Shown in pieces: positions 8,454-16,783 of a stretch of DNA of 64,000 nucleotides. Each line of letters starts with the position of its first letter. Within the stretch, counting starts at the first letter, position 1. This stretch comes from Paraburkholderia piptadeniae (GTDB taxonomy: Bacteria; Pseudomonadota; Gammaproteobacteria; Burkholderiales; Burkholderiaceae), in the NCBI RefSeq assembly GCF_900007165.1, contig NZ_CYGY02000068.1:1-64000 (forward strand), written 5' to 3'. The notes beneath the pieces are model-generated. The model did no database searches and was not told the origin of the DNA. It worked only from the letters and a program-made list of their open reading frames with translations. Both the position numbers and the translations under genes were made by a program.

Positions 8454-9257
8454 TCAGACAAAGTTGAGCGCAATACCGCCTAACGGGCCGTAATCGACAT
8501 GAAACGTATCGCCGGCGCGCGCGGAAATCGGACTCGTGAACGAGCCGCTGAGTATTACGTCGTTTGCATTGAGGCGCTCGTCATACGGCGCGATCTTGTT
8601 CGCGAGCCACGCAACGCCTGTCGCCGGGTGATTGAGCACCGCCGCGGCGAGTCCGCTCTCTTCGACGGCACCGTTCTTGTACAGCAACGCGCCGACCCAG
8701 CGCAGATCGACATCCATCGGGCGCACGGGTCGGCCGCCCATCACGATGCCCGCGTTCGCGGCGAAGTCGGAGATCGTATCGAAGACCTTGCGCGGCGCGC
8801 GCGTGTCGCGGTCGAACTGCTCGATGCGCGCATCGATGATCTCGACAGCGGGCGTCACGTATGCCGTCGCGTCGAGCACATCGAACAGCGTCACGCCGGG
8901 GCCCTTGAGCGGTTTCGCGAGAATGAACGCCAGTTCCACTTCGACACGTGGCGCAATGAAGCGGTCCGCGCGAATGTCCTGTCCGCTTTCGATAAACATG
9001 CTGTCGAGGAGCGGCGCATAGTCCGGCTCGTCGATCTGCGACGAACGTTGCATTGCGCGCGACGTCAGGCCGATCTTGCGCCCTTTGATCACGTGGCCCT
9101 CGGCCAGTTTCATCTTCACCCATTCGCGCTGGATCGCATAACCATCTTCGATCGTCATCTCCGGATAGGCAGAGGAAAAATGCCGCAATTGCGTGCGCGT
9201 TTTCTCGGCGTGGTCTAGCTTCGCGGCGAGTTCGCGAATAGTCGTCTGGTCTAGCAT
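8454..9257 (-). CDS. hpaH: 2-oxo-hept-4-ene-1,7-dioate hydratase
   Basis: A 267-residue hydratase of the HpaH/MhpD family that adds water to 2-oxohept-4-enedioate. Signature segments are AIQREWVKMKLAEGHVIKGRKIGLTSRAMQ in pieces, then the metal-site strand RVEVELAFILAKPLKGPG, ATAYVTPAVEIIDARI, and a C-terminal GDTFHVDYGPLG. The start ATG 9257 was chosen over an upstream GTG-type start because GGAGT lies at the right distance. Its place between hpaF and hpaI matches the classical operon order. Confidence 0.92.
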   Translation of the reverse strand: MLDQTTIRELAAKLDHAEKTRTQLRHFSSAYPEMTIEDGYAIQREWVKMKLAEGHVIKGRKIGLTSRAMQRSSQIDEPDYAPLLDSMFIESGQDIRADRFIAPRVEVELAFILAKPLKGPGVTLFDVLDATAYVTPAVEIIDARIEQFDRDTRAPRKVFDTISDFAANAGIVMGGRPVRPMDVDLRWVGALLYKNGAVEESGLAAAVLNHPATGVAWLANKIAPYDERLNANDVILSGSFTSPISARAGDTFHVDYGPLGGIALNFV

Positions 9258-9338
9258 GATGAACTCCGGTCCCATGCAAAGCGGTCGATAGCAGTTGGCG
9301 CTTTAGCGCATTACTGATCCCATGCAAGGCTGTCGCGT

Positions 9339-9737
9339 TCAGCTCTTCAGGCGCGCATGCAGATTGTTGTGCTTCCACGTGCCCGATTCGCTGAATTCGC
9401 TGATTTGAAGCGATAGCGCAAGGCCCTGCTTGTCGAAAACTTCGGCGAAGTGCTGCTTGATGACATCGAATAGCGCATCGCCTGTCGCTTTCTTTACGGC
9501 TTCCGAGCGGCCCGCGCCGATCTTCAGGTTCGCATGCAGAAAGGCGGCATCTTGTCTGCCGTCTGCAATGCAATACTGCTCGCAACGCAACGCGCGCACG
9601 CGTATGCCGCCGATCGGATAAACGCGCTGGTCGTTCTCGCGTTGCGCGTCCAGGCTTTGCGCGAGCTTCCCGCACAGCGCGCCGATGCTGTCGTCGTTCG
9701 CCAGATTGGCGCTGTATTCGAGCGTGAGATGTGGCAC
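9339..9737 (-). CDS. hpaF: 5-carboxymethyl-2-hydroxymuconate delta-isomerase
   Basis: A 132-residue isomerase of the tautomerase superfamily. After initiator removal the protein begins with proline (PHLTLEYSANL), and Pro1 is the catalytic base in this family. It ketonises 5-carboxymethyl-2-hydroxymuconate. GTG is the start codon; AGGAGT six bases upstream supports it and fixes the N-terminal proline. Conserved segments include IRVRALRCEQYCIADG and HANLKIGAGRSEAVK. It lies between hpaD and hpaH. Confidence 0.9.
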   Translation of the reverse strand: MPHLTLEYSANLANDDSIGALCGKLAQSLDAQRENDQRVYPIGGIRVRALRCEQYCIADGRQDAAFLHANLKIGAGRSEAVKKATGDALFDVIKQHFAEVFDKQGLALSLQISEFSESGTWKHNNLHARLKS

Positions 9738-9756
9738 GTTGAACTCCTTCGAGCAA

Positions 9757-10620
9757 TCAAGCCGGCAATGGCGTCACGGGAAAAATCGCGTTGATCTGCC
9801 CGGTGCCCGAACTGCCGAAATAAGGCGTCACCACTTCGGCCTTGCCTTCGTAGCGGTCCCAACCGAGTGCGCCGAGCAGCATCGCCGTGTCGTGCATGCC
9901 GCCCTCGCCCCAGCATTTCTCGTTGTAGAGCGGCAGCATGCCGCAAAAGGTCTTCCAGTCGCCCTTCTCCCAAAGCGACACCACGTGCCGGTCCGTCTGT
10001 TCGAGAAACGGGTCCCACACCTTATGCATGAATTGCTCGGCTGTGCCGTTGTTCGCGAAGTGATGGCTGAGCGAGCCGCTCGCAAGAATCGCAACCGTAC
10101 CGTCGTAGCGTTCCTCGATGGCCTTGCGCACCGCGAGTCCGAAGCGCGCGCTCGTCGGCAGGTCGTGCCACATGCACCATCCCGCGATCGATACCGTCTT
10201 GAAGCGCTGATCCGAATTCATATAACGCATCGGCACGAGCGTGCCGTATTCGAGGTCGAGCGACGTCTCGCTATGCGCGCGCGTTTTCACGCCCATTTCA
10301 TTCGCGACTTCCGCGATTAGCTGGCCGAGCCTCACATTGCCCGGATACGCATACGCCATGTTGTTGATGAAATGCGGCAGTTCGTTGCTCGTATAGATGC
10401 CTTCGAATTTCGGCGCGCAATTGATGTGGTACTCGCTATTCACGAGCCAGTGCACATCGAACACGACAATCGTATCGACACCCAGTTCGCGACAGCGCCG
10501 GCCGATCTCATGATGCCCGTCGATGGCCGCCTGACGGCAGCCTTTGTGCGGTCCATCGAGTTCGGATAGATACAACGAAGGCACATGTGTGACTTTGGCG
10601 GCCAGTGCAAGCTTGCCCAT
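9757..10620 (-). CDS. hpaD: 3,4-dihydroxyphenylacetate 2,3-dioxygenase
   Basis: A 287-residue class III (LigB-type) extradiol dioxygenase that opens homoprotocatechuate between carbons 2 and 3. Family hallmarks visible are THVPSLYLSE near the N-terminus, VVFDVHWLVN (metal-binding His), GIYTSNELPHFI, HSETSLDLEYGTLVP, and SGSLSHHFANNG. Its ring-cleavage product feeds HpaE. ATG 10620 has AGGAGA upstream. Position and length match hpaD (hpcB) of enterobacteria. Confidence 0.93.
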   Translation of the reverse strand: MGKLALAAKVTHVPSLYLSELDGPHKGCRQAAIDGHHEIGRRCRELGVDTIVVFDVHWLVNSEYHINCAPKFEGIYTSNELPHFINNMAYAYPGNVRLGQLIAEVANEMGVKTRAHSETSLDLEYGTLVPMRYMNSDQRFKTVSIAGWCMWHDLPTSARFGLAVRKAIEERYDGTVAILASGSLSHHFANNGTAEQFMHKVWDPFLEQTDRHVVSLWEKGDWKTFCGMLPLYNEKCWGEGGMHDTAMLLGALGWDRYEGKAEVVTPYFGSSGTGQINAIFPVTPLPA

Positions 10621-10701
10621 CGCGGTCTCCTTTGTTTAGTGCTTACTCCAGTCCCATGCAAAGCCGAATCGCTACCTGCAAAAACACTGGCGCGCAAAAA
10701 T

Positions 10702-12159
10702 TCAAACGCCCCAGCGCGGAATATGATGCGATCCGAGCGACACGCACACGTTCTTCGGTTCGAGGAACACTTCATAGCTCCACGTGCCGCCTTCGCGCCC
10801 AACACCCGAAGCCTTCGTGCCGCCAAACGGCTGGCGAAGATCGCGCACGTTCTGGCTGTTCACGAAGCACATGCCCGCTTCGATCGCTGCGGCCACGCGA
10901 TGCGCGCGCCCCGTGTTCCCGGTCCATACATAGCTCGACAGACCGTACGAGATATCGTTGGCGAGGCGAATGGCATGCGCTTCGTCGTCGAACGGAATCA
11001 GGCACGCGACCGGCCCGAAGATCTCTTCCTGCGCGATACGCATGCGGTTATCGACATCGACGAATACCGTCGGCGCGACGAAGTTGCCTTTCTTCAGCGC
11101 GTCGGGCAACGATGGCGCATCGAGACCACCGCACGCGAGCGTCGCGCCTTCCTTCGGCCCCAGTTCGATATAGCTGCGCACTTTCGCGAGATGCCCCTGG
11201 CTGATCATCGGGCCGATGATCGTGTTCTCGCTGAGCGGATCGCCAACCGAGAGACGCTTTGCGCGCTCGACAAAGCGCTCCGCGAACTTCGCGTAAATCG
11301 ATTTCTGCACGAGAATCCGCGAGCCTGCCGTGCAGCGCTCGCCATTGTTCGAGAAGATCATGAACACGGCGGCATCGAGCGCGCGCTCGAAATCGGCATC
11401 GTCGAAGATCACGAACGGCGACTTGCCGCCCAGCTCCATCGAGAACTTCTTCAGGCCCGCCGTCTGCACGATGCGATTGCCCGTCGCGGTCGAACCCGTG
11501 AACGAAATGGCGTGCACATCGGGATGAGCGACGAGCGATTCACCCGCTTCCTTGCCATAGCCGTGCACGACGTTCAGCACGCCCGCGGGAATGCCCGCTT
11601 CGAGCGCGAGCGCGCCGAGCATCGAGGCCGTGAGCGGAGACAACTCGCTCATCTTCAGCACAGCCGTATTGCCGAACGCGAGACACGGCGCGACCTTCCA
11701 CGTGGCCGTCATGAACGGCACATTCCACGGCGAAATCAGCGCGCACACGCCGACGGGATGAAACAGCGTGTAGTTCAGATGCGAATCGGTCGGGTACGTA
11801 TGGCCGTCGACGCGCGTGCACATCTCCGCGAAATACGAAAAGTTGTCGGCGGCACGCGGCACCAGTTGCTTGCGCGTTTGCGAAATCGTTTGGCCCGTGT
11901 CGCGCGTTTCCGTGTCGGAGATTTCGGGCACGTGTTTCGAGATCAGTTCGCCGAGCTTGCGCGCGAGTTTCGCGCGCTCGGCTGCGGGCGTGGCGGCCCA
12001 TGCGGGAAACGCGTCTTTCGCTGCGCGCACAGCCGCGTCGATATCTTCGCCGGTGCCGCGCGCGACTTCGGCCAGTACTTCTTGCGTCGCCGGATTCACG
12101 GTCTCGAAGTAGTCACGAGCGGCCGTCGATTGGCCGTTGATCAGATGTTCGATTCGCAT
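10702..12159 (-). CDS. hpaE: 5-carboxymethyl-2-hydroxymuconate-semialdehyde dehydrogenase
   Basis: A 485-residue NAD-dependent aldehyde dehydrogenase. The catalytic cysteine lies in NNGERCTAGSR, the general-base Glu in MELGGKSPFVIF, and the coenzyme fold includes FTGSTATGNRIVQTAG. Alignment from memory to E. coli HpaE is close end to end (VGVCALISPWNVPFMTATWK; the ending HHIPRWGV). ATG 12159 fits the HpaE N-terminus and has GGGA upstream; ATG 12165 adds two residues. The frame stays open far upstream, but that part is a shadow of hpaG2. Confidence 0.93.
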   Translation of the reverse strand: MRIEHLINGQSTAARDYFETVNPATQEVLAEVARGTGEDIDAAVRAAKDAFPAWAATPAAERAKLARKLGELISKHVPEISDTETRDTGQTISQTRKQLVPRAADNFSYFAEMCTRVDGHTYPTDSHLNYTLFHPVGVCALISPWNVPFMTATWKVAPCLAFGNTAVLKMSELSPLTASMLGALALEAGIPAGVLNVVHGYGKEAGESLVAHPDVHAISFTGSTATGNRIVQTAGLKKFSMELGGKSPFVIFDDADFERALDAAVFMIFSNNGERCTAGSRILVQKSIYAKFAERFVERAKRLSVGDPLSENTIIGPMISQGHLAKVRSYIELGPKEGATLACGGLDAPSLPDALKKGNFVAPTVFVDVDNRMRIAQEEIFGPVACLIPFDDEAHAIRLANDISYGLSSYVWTGNTGRAHRVAAAIEAGMCFVNSQNVRDLRQPFGGTKASGVGREGGTWSYEVFLEPKNVCVSLGSHHIPRWGV

Positions 12160-12176
12160 TGGCATGTCCCAGACAG

Positions 12177-12935
12177 TCAGTCGCGGTTGAAGTCCGCGTC
12201 GGAAGCGATCACGTTGACGAGACGGCCGAGGCCATCGATCTCGCAGACGACCTCGTCGCCCGCATTCACATTGACGACGCCCTCGGGCGTGCCCGTCAGA
12301 ATCACGTCGCCGGGCGCGAGCGTCATGAAGCTGCTCAGATATTCGATCAGCGAGGGAATGTCGGTGACGAGATCGCGCGTATTGCCCTTTTGTTGCAGTG
12401 TGCCGTTCACGTAGGTGCGCAACTCGAGCTGCGCAACATCGGCAATATCGGCGGCATCGACGAACCACGGTCCGAGTACCGTTCCGCCATCGCGATTCTT
12501 CACGCGCAGATTGGGCCGGTAGTAGTTCTCCAGATAGTCGCGGATCGCATAGTCGTTCGCGATCGTGTAGCCCGCGACGTACTGCATTGCCTCGTCGCGT
12601 TTCACTTCTTTCGCGGGCCGGCCGATCACCACGGCGAGTTCGCACTCGTAGTGCATGAACGCCGCATCGTTGGGACGGCGCGTCACCCCTCGATGACCGA
12701 TCACGCTGCCTGGCCCCTTCAGAAACACGAGCGGCTCTTCCTGCTTCGAGAATTGCAGCTCCTTCGCGTGCTCCGCGTAATTCAGACCGAGCGCGAAGAT
12801 CGTGCCGGGTTCGATGGGCGCTAGCCATACGACTTCTTCTTCGCGACAGACGCGGCCATCGGCAAGCCTCACGCCGCGCTCGTGCGGATACGCCTCGTGA
12901 ATGGCGCCTGCATACGCAACACGGCCGCGCATCAT
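12177..12935 (-). CDS. hpaG2: HpaG C-terminal-type subunit: isomerase/decarboxylase
   Basis: A 252-residue fumarylacetoacetate-hydrolase-fold enzyme. In E. coli one fused HpaG carries two such halves that decarboxylate and isomerise the pathway intermediate; here they are separate genes and this is the second. The core reads IFALGLNYAEHAKEL, VFLKGPGSVIGH, MHYECELAVVIGRPAKEV (metal-binding ExE) and ILTGTPEGV. The ATG overlaps the hpaG1 stop by four bases (ATGA), so translational coupling is likely, and AAGGAGG lies upstream. Confidence 0.9.
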   Translation of the reverse strand: MMRGRVAYAGAIHEAYPHERGVRLADGRVCREEEVVWLAPIEPGTIFALGLNYAEHAKELQFSKQEEPLVFLKGPGSVIGHRGVTRRPNDAAFMHYECELAVVIGRPAKEVKRDEAMQYVAGYTIANDYAIRDYLENYYRPNLRVKNRDGGTVLGPWFVDAADIADVAQLELRTYVNGTLQQKGNTRDLVTDIPSLIEYLSSFMTLAPGDVILTGTPEGVVNVNAGDEVVCEIDGLGRLVNVIASDADFNRD

Positions 12936-13696
12936 CGTTCGCCTCCTTCTTTCGACGTCGTCGAGAAGCGCAACGGCGTCCATGCGCCGATCGCGATGCT
13001 CACCTTGTCGCCCGCGTGCGCGATGGGCGCGCCATGCGGGACACCCAGCGTCAGCACATCGCCGGGGGAAAGCGTCATGAAGTCCGTCACATCGGCGATC
13101 AATTGGGCGACGTTGCGAATCGAAGTAGAAGTGCTCGCATCGAATGCGCGCTTTCCTTCGATGCTGATCGCAATACAGAGCGCATCCGCATCGGCCACGT
13201 GCCGTCGCGCGACCACGGCAGGACCGATCACACAGAAGCCATCGCGCGCGCGAAACCGCACCGACGGCCGATAAACGCTTGCATGCGGCACGCAAAGATC
13301 GGCAACGATGGTGTATCCCGCGACGAACTCCAGCGCCTGCTCGACGCTCACGCGACACGCCGTGCGTCCGATCACGATGCCGAGCGATCCGCCGACTTGC
13401 ACGCCATGCTCATCGTCAGGCACGACGACTTGCGCGCCGTGCCCTGCCAGCGTGTTACGCGGCTTCACGTACACAACGGGCGCTTTCGGCGGCGCCTTGT
13501 ACGGCGGAGCATGGACGGCGTCGCCCAACGCATCGAGCGCGGCACGATCGTTCAACAACGTGCCATAGACCGTGCCGCATACGGGCGGACGACAGGTCTT
13601 TCCATGCGCGAGCAGCGCGCTCACGGCGGGCGCATCGACATCGCGTGCGAGCGGCTCGCCTTCGAGATGAATCCGGTGATCGTGGATTACGAACAT
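12932..13696 (-). CDS. hpaG1: HpaG N-terminal-type subunit: isomerase/decarboxylase
   Basis: A 254-residue fumarylacetoacetate-hydrolase-fold protein and the first gene of the hpa operon. It shows GTVYGTLLNDRAALDALGD, then PVVYVKPRNTL, VQVGGSLGIVIGRTACRV where the usual ExE metal site is partly replaced (GSLGIVI), and a final VLTLGVPHGAP. The partial loss of metal ligands fits the degenerate N-terminal half of fused HpaG. It reads into hpaG2 through a four-base overlap. A palindrome 24 bp upstream of the start marks a probable control region. Confidence 0.88.
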   Translation of the reverse strand: MFVIHDHRIHLEGEPLARDVDAPAVSALLAHGKTCRPPVCGTVYGTLLNDRAALDALGDAVHAPPYKAPPKAPVVYVKPRNTLAGHGAQVVVPDDEHGVQVGGSLGIVIGRTACRVSVEQALEFVAGYTIVADLCVPHASVYRPSVRFRARDGFCVIGPAVVARRHVADADALCIAISIEGKRAFDASTSTSIRNVAQLIADVTDFMTLSPGDVLTLGVPHGAPIAHAGDKVSIAIGAWTPLRFSTTSKEGGER

Positions 13697-13719
13697 GGCC
13701 TGGCTACATCCGTCAATTC

Positions 13720-13733
13720 ACTAATATCTTAGT
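13720..13733. promoter_or_regulatory. ACTAA-TATC-TTAGT inverted repeat upstream of hpaG1
   Basis: A perfect 5-4-5 inverted repeat, ACTAATATCTTAGT, lies 24-37 bp upstream of the hpaG1 ATG, where a promoter would be. It is AT-rich against GC-rich surroundings. In enterobacteria the hpa meta-operon is controlled by the MarR-type HpaR, but no hpaR gene is in the window, so the factor is unknown. Confidence 0.4.
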
Positions 13734-13852
13734 AGTATTCGCGCAGCTCAACCGATGGTCAAGCGCATCGGTGGTCAGCGCGGGTTTTCCCTGGCGCGGC
13801 ACTTGCATGCCATTGCTCTGTGATGACGAGACCTTACATGGGGACAGAAAAA

Positions 13853-13867
13853 ACTGGTACGACCAGT
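13853..13867. promoter_or_regulatory. FadR/GlcC-like palindrome ACTGGT-ACG-ACCAGT
   Basis: A perfect 6-3-6 repeat, ACTGGTACGACCAGT, lies 176 bp upstream of glcG. It resembles operators of the FadR subfamily of GntR regulators (CTGGTCnGACCAG type), which includes the glycolate regulator GlcC. The rest of the 346-bp hpaG1-glcG gap (13697-14042) holds no recognisable gene. Confidence 0.45.
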
Positions 13868-14042
13868 GTTCCACCGGGTCGACAAGCAGCGCAGAACACG
13901 GAACAATGGACCCCAAGTCATATATAAGACTGGACCTCGCTCGCGCGTAAATCGTGCGTGTGTGCGCCGCCTGTCATGTCGATCCGCGACTCGCGACCGG
14001 TCTGTAGATGGAAGTCACCTCAATCGTTTCAGGAAACGCAAC

Positions 14043-14459
14043 ATGCAGACAAAATCCGTTCTGACGGTCGCCGAGTCGACGACCATCATCGAAGCGGCGC
14101 GCGCCGAAGCCGAACGCAACCAGTGGGCCGTCGCCATTGCCGTCGTCGACGACGGCGGCCATCAACTGGCGCTGCTGCGCCTCGACAACTGCGCGCCCAT
14201 CGGCGCCTACATCGCGACCGAAAAGGCCCGCACGGCCGCGCTGGGCCGCCGCGAATCGAAGCAGTATGAAGACATGATCAACGGCGGCCGCACCGCATTC
14301 CTGAGCGCGCCGCTCTCGGGTACGCTGGAAGGCGGCGTGCCCGTTGTGGTAAATGGTCAGGTGGTCGGCGCCGTCGGTGTTTCCGGCGTGAAGGCCGATC
14401 AGGATGCGCAAGTGGCAAAGGCCGGTGCCGCGGCCGTTGCCACCCGTGCGAATGGTTGA
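14043..14459 (+). CDS. glcG: GlcG/HbpS-family protein
   Basis: A 138-residue GlcG/HbpS-family protein. The fold is marked by VAIAVVDDGGHQLALLRLDN, AYIATEKARTAALGRR, and PLSGTLEGGVPVVVNGQVVGAVGVSG. Members bind haem or small ligands; the exact role of GlcG in glycolate operons is not settled. ATG 14043 is the start that gives the usual family length. The next gene, glcB, starts 47 bp downstream in the same direction, matching the glcG-glcB order of glycolate clusters. The glycolate oxidase genes glcDEF are not in the window. Confidence 0.88.
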   Translation: MQTKSVLTVAESTTIIEAARAEAERNQWAVAIAVVDDGGHQLALLRLDNCAPIGAYIATEKARTAALGRRESKQYEDMINGGRTAFLSAPLSGTLEGGVPVVVNGQVVGAVGVSGVKADQDAQVAKAGAAAVATRANG

Positions 14460-14506
14460 ACGCCGCCCCGAAGCTAGTCGAAATCTCGCCCCTCTTGGAA
14501 CAGCCC

Positions 14507-16690
14507 ATGACCCAAATGACTCAACGCGGCGGATTGCAGGTCGCCGCGAACCTCGAACAGTTCATCGAAAAGGAAACCCTGCCTGGAACCGGTGTCGATA
14601 GCGCCGCATTCTGGGCCGGTTTCGATGCCATCGTGCACGACCTCGCGCCGAAGAACCGCGCGCTGCTCGCCGAACGCGACCGCCTGCAGGTCGAACTCGA
14701 CAAATGGTATCGCGCCAACCCCGGCCCGGTGCGCGACCTGCGCGCGTATCGCAGCTTCCTCGAAAGCATCGGCTATATCGTGCCCGCGCCTGCGAGCGTG
14801 AAGGCCACCACGGAGAACGTCGACCGCGAAATCGCCGAACAGGCGGGCCCGCAGCTCGTCGTGCCGCTGTCGAACCAGCGTTACGCGCTGAACGCAGCGA
14901 ATGCGCGCTGGGGCAGCCTGTACGACGCGCTCTACGGCACCGATGCGATCGACGAAACCGACGGCGCCGAGCGCACCGCGAAGTACAACCCGGTGCGCGG
15001 CGCGCGCGTGATCGCGTACGCGCGCAAGTTCCTCGACAATGCCGCCCCGCTCGCGAACGGTTCGCACGCGGATGCGACCGGCTACCGCGTCGAGAACGGC
15101 AAGCTCAGCGTCGCACTGACGAACGGCGCGACCACGCTGGAAGACCCGGCGCAGTTCGTCGGCTATCAGGGCGACGCGAATGCGCCGTCGGCCGTGCTGC
15201 TCAAGCACAACGGTCTGCACTTCGAAATCCAGATCGACGCAAACGATTCGATTGGCAAGACCGACCCCGCGCACATCAAGGACGTGCTGATGGAAGCGGC
15301 TGTCAGCACGATCATCGACTGCGAGGACTCGGTTGCCGCCGTCGATGCCGACGACAAGGTGCAGCTGTATCGCAACTGGCTCGGCCTGATGGTCGGCACG
15401 CTGACGGAAGAAGTCACGAAGAACGGCAAGACGTTCACGCGCCGCCTGAACGCGGACCGCGAGTACACGGGCGCAAATGGGCAAGCCCAGGCCGTCAGGC
15501 TGCATGGACGCTCGCTGCTGTTCATCCGCAACGTCGGCCATCTGATGACGAACCCGGCCGTGCTCGATCGCGACGGTCATGAGATCCCCGAAGGGATTCT
15601 CGATGCCGTCGTCACGACGCTGTGCGCGCTGCACGACCGCACGCACAAGTTCAATTCGCGCACGGGCTCCATCTACATCGTCAAGCCGAAGATGCACGGC
15701 CCCGCCGAAGTTGCGTTCGCGAGCGAGGTGTTCGCGCGCGTCGAAGATCTGCTCGGGCTCGCGCGCAACACGATCAAGATGGGCATCATGGATGAAGAGC
15801 GCCGCACGAGCGTGAACCTTTCCGCGTGTATCGGCGAGGCATCGGCGCGTGTCGCGTTCATCAACACGGGCTTCCTCGATCGCACGGGCGATGAGATGCA
15901 CAGCTCGATGGAAGCCGGCCCGATGATGCGCAAGGGCGATATGAAGTCGAGCAAGTGGATTGCCGCGTACGAGCGCAGCAACGTGCTGGTCGGTCTCGCT
16001 GCGGGCCTGCGCGGCCGCGCGCAGATCGGCAAGGGCATGTGGGCGATGCCCGACCTGATGAAGGCGATGCTCGAACAGAAGATCGGTCATCCGAAAGCGG
16101 GCGCGAACACGGCATGGGTGCCCTCGCCCACGGCCGCGACGCTGCATGCGCTGCACTATCATCAGGTCGACGTGCAGGCCGTGCAGAAGGAACTGGAGCG
16201 CACGGACTTCGCGAGCGCGCGCGACGAACTGCTCGACGGGCTGCTGACCATCCCCGTCGTCGAACGCGCGCGGTGGAGCGACGACGAGATCCGCCAGGAA
16301 GTCGAGAACAACGCACAGGGCATCCTCGGCTATGTGGTGCGCTGGATCGATCAGGGCGTCGGCTGCTCGAAGGTGCCCGACATCCACAACGTCGGCCTGA
16401 TGGAAGACCGCGCGACGCTGCGCATTTCGAGCCAGCACATCGCGAACTGGCTGCGTCACGGCGTCGTCAAGCCGGAGTTCGTGAAGGAAACCTTGCAGCG
16501 CATGGCGAAGGTCGTCGATCAGCAAAACGCAGGCGACCCGAACTACAAGCCGATGGCACCGAACTTCGATGCTTCGATTGCGTTCAAGGCGGCGTGCGCG
16601 CTGGTGTTCGAAGGCTGCGCGCAGCCGAGCGGCTATACGGAACCGTTGCTGCACAAGTTCCGTTTGCAACTGAAGGCAGGCAAAGCGTAA
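14507..16690 (+). CDS. glcB: Malate synthase G
   Basis: A 727-residue malate synthase G that condenses glyoxylate with acetyl-CoA to malate. Landmarks are PLSNQRYALNAANARWGSLYDALYGTD in pieces, DCEDSVAAVDADDK (catalytic Asp/Glu region), LFIRNVGHLMTNP, IYIVKPKMHGP, IKMGIMDEERRTSVNL, and near the end QNAGDPNYKPMAP. E. coli GlcB is 723 residues, so this copy is full length. ATG 14507 is chosen; ATG 14516 is an in-frame alternative. It forms a short operon with glcG and ends at a strong terminator. Confidence 0.96.
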   Translation: MTQMTQRGGLQVAANLEQFIEKETLPGTGVDSAAFWAGFDAIVHDLAPKNRALLAERDRLQVELDKWYRANPGPVRDLRAYRSFLESIGYIVPAPASVKATTENVDREIAEQAGPQLVVPLSNQRYALNAANARWGSLYDALYGTDAIDETDGAERTAKYNPVRGARVIAYARKFLDNAAPLANGSHADATGYRVENGKLSVALTNGATTLEDPAQFVGYQGDANAPSAVLLKHNGLHFEIQIDANDSIGKTDPAHIKDVLMEAAVSTIIDCEDSVAAVDADDKVQLYRNWLGLMVGTLTEEVTKNGKTFTRRLNADREYTGANGQAQAVRLHGRSLLFIRNVGHLMTNPAVLDRDGHEIPEGILDAVVTTLCALHDRTHKFNSRTGSIYIVKPKMHGPAEVAFASEVFARVEDLLGLARNTIKMGIMDEERRTSVNLSACIGEASARVAFINTGFLDRTGDEMHSSMEAGPMMRKGDMKSSKWIAAYERSNVLVGLAAGLRGRAQIGKGMWAMPDLMKAMLEQKIGHPKAGANTAWVPSPTAATLHALHYHQVDVQAVQKELERTDFASARDELLDGLLTIPVVERARWSDDEIRQEVENNAQGILGYVVRWIDQGVGCSKVPDIHNVGLMEDRATLRISSQHIANWLRHGVVKPEFVKETLQRMAKVVDQQNAGDPNYKPMAPNFDASIAFKAACALVFEGCAQPSGYTEPLLHKFRLQLKAGKA

Positions 16691-16722
16691 TTTCCTGCGC
16701 TTAGCCGTTGCATGACGACAAA

Positions 16723-16766
16723 AACGCCGGCCGGATCGCCAAAGACCCGGCCGGCGTTCCTGTTTT
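16723..16766. terminator. Bidirectional rho-independent terminator
   Basis: A perfect 12-bp stem, AACGCCGGCCGG (16723-16734) and its complement (16747-16758), encloses a 12-base loop, with T-runs on the right and A-runs on the left. It lies between the convergent glcB and MFS genes, so it can stop both transcripts. Confidence 0.85.
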
Positions 16767-16783
16767 TAGCGATTAGCGCGATC

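Noticed and set aside
10585..12414. A 609-codon plus-strand frame opposite hpaE
   Set aside because: It is the mirror of a confidently assigned gene, with skewed Arg/His composition and no start signal or family match.
14474..16669. A 731-codon open frame on the minus strand across the malate synthase gene
   Set aside because: It is antisense to a certain glcB; high GC removes stop codons in this phase, and its arginine/histidine-rich composition is that of a shadow frame.
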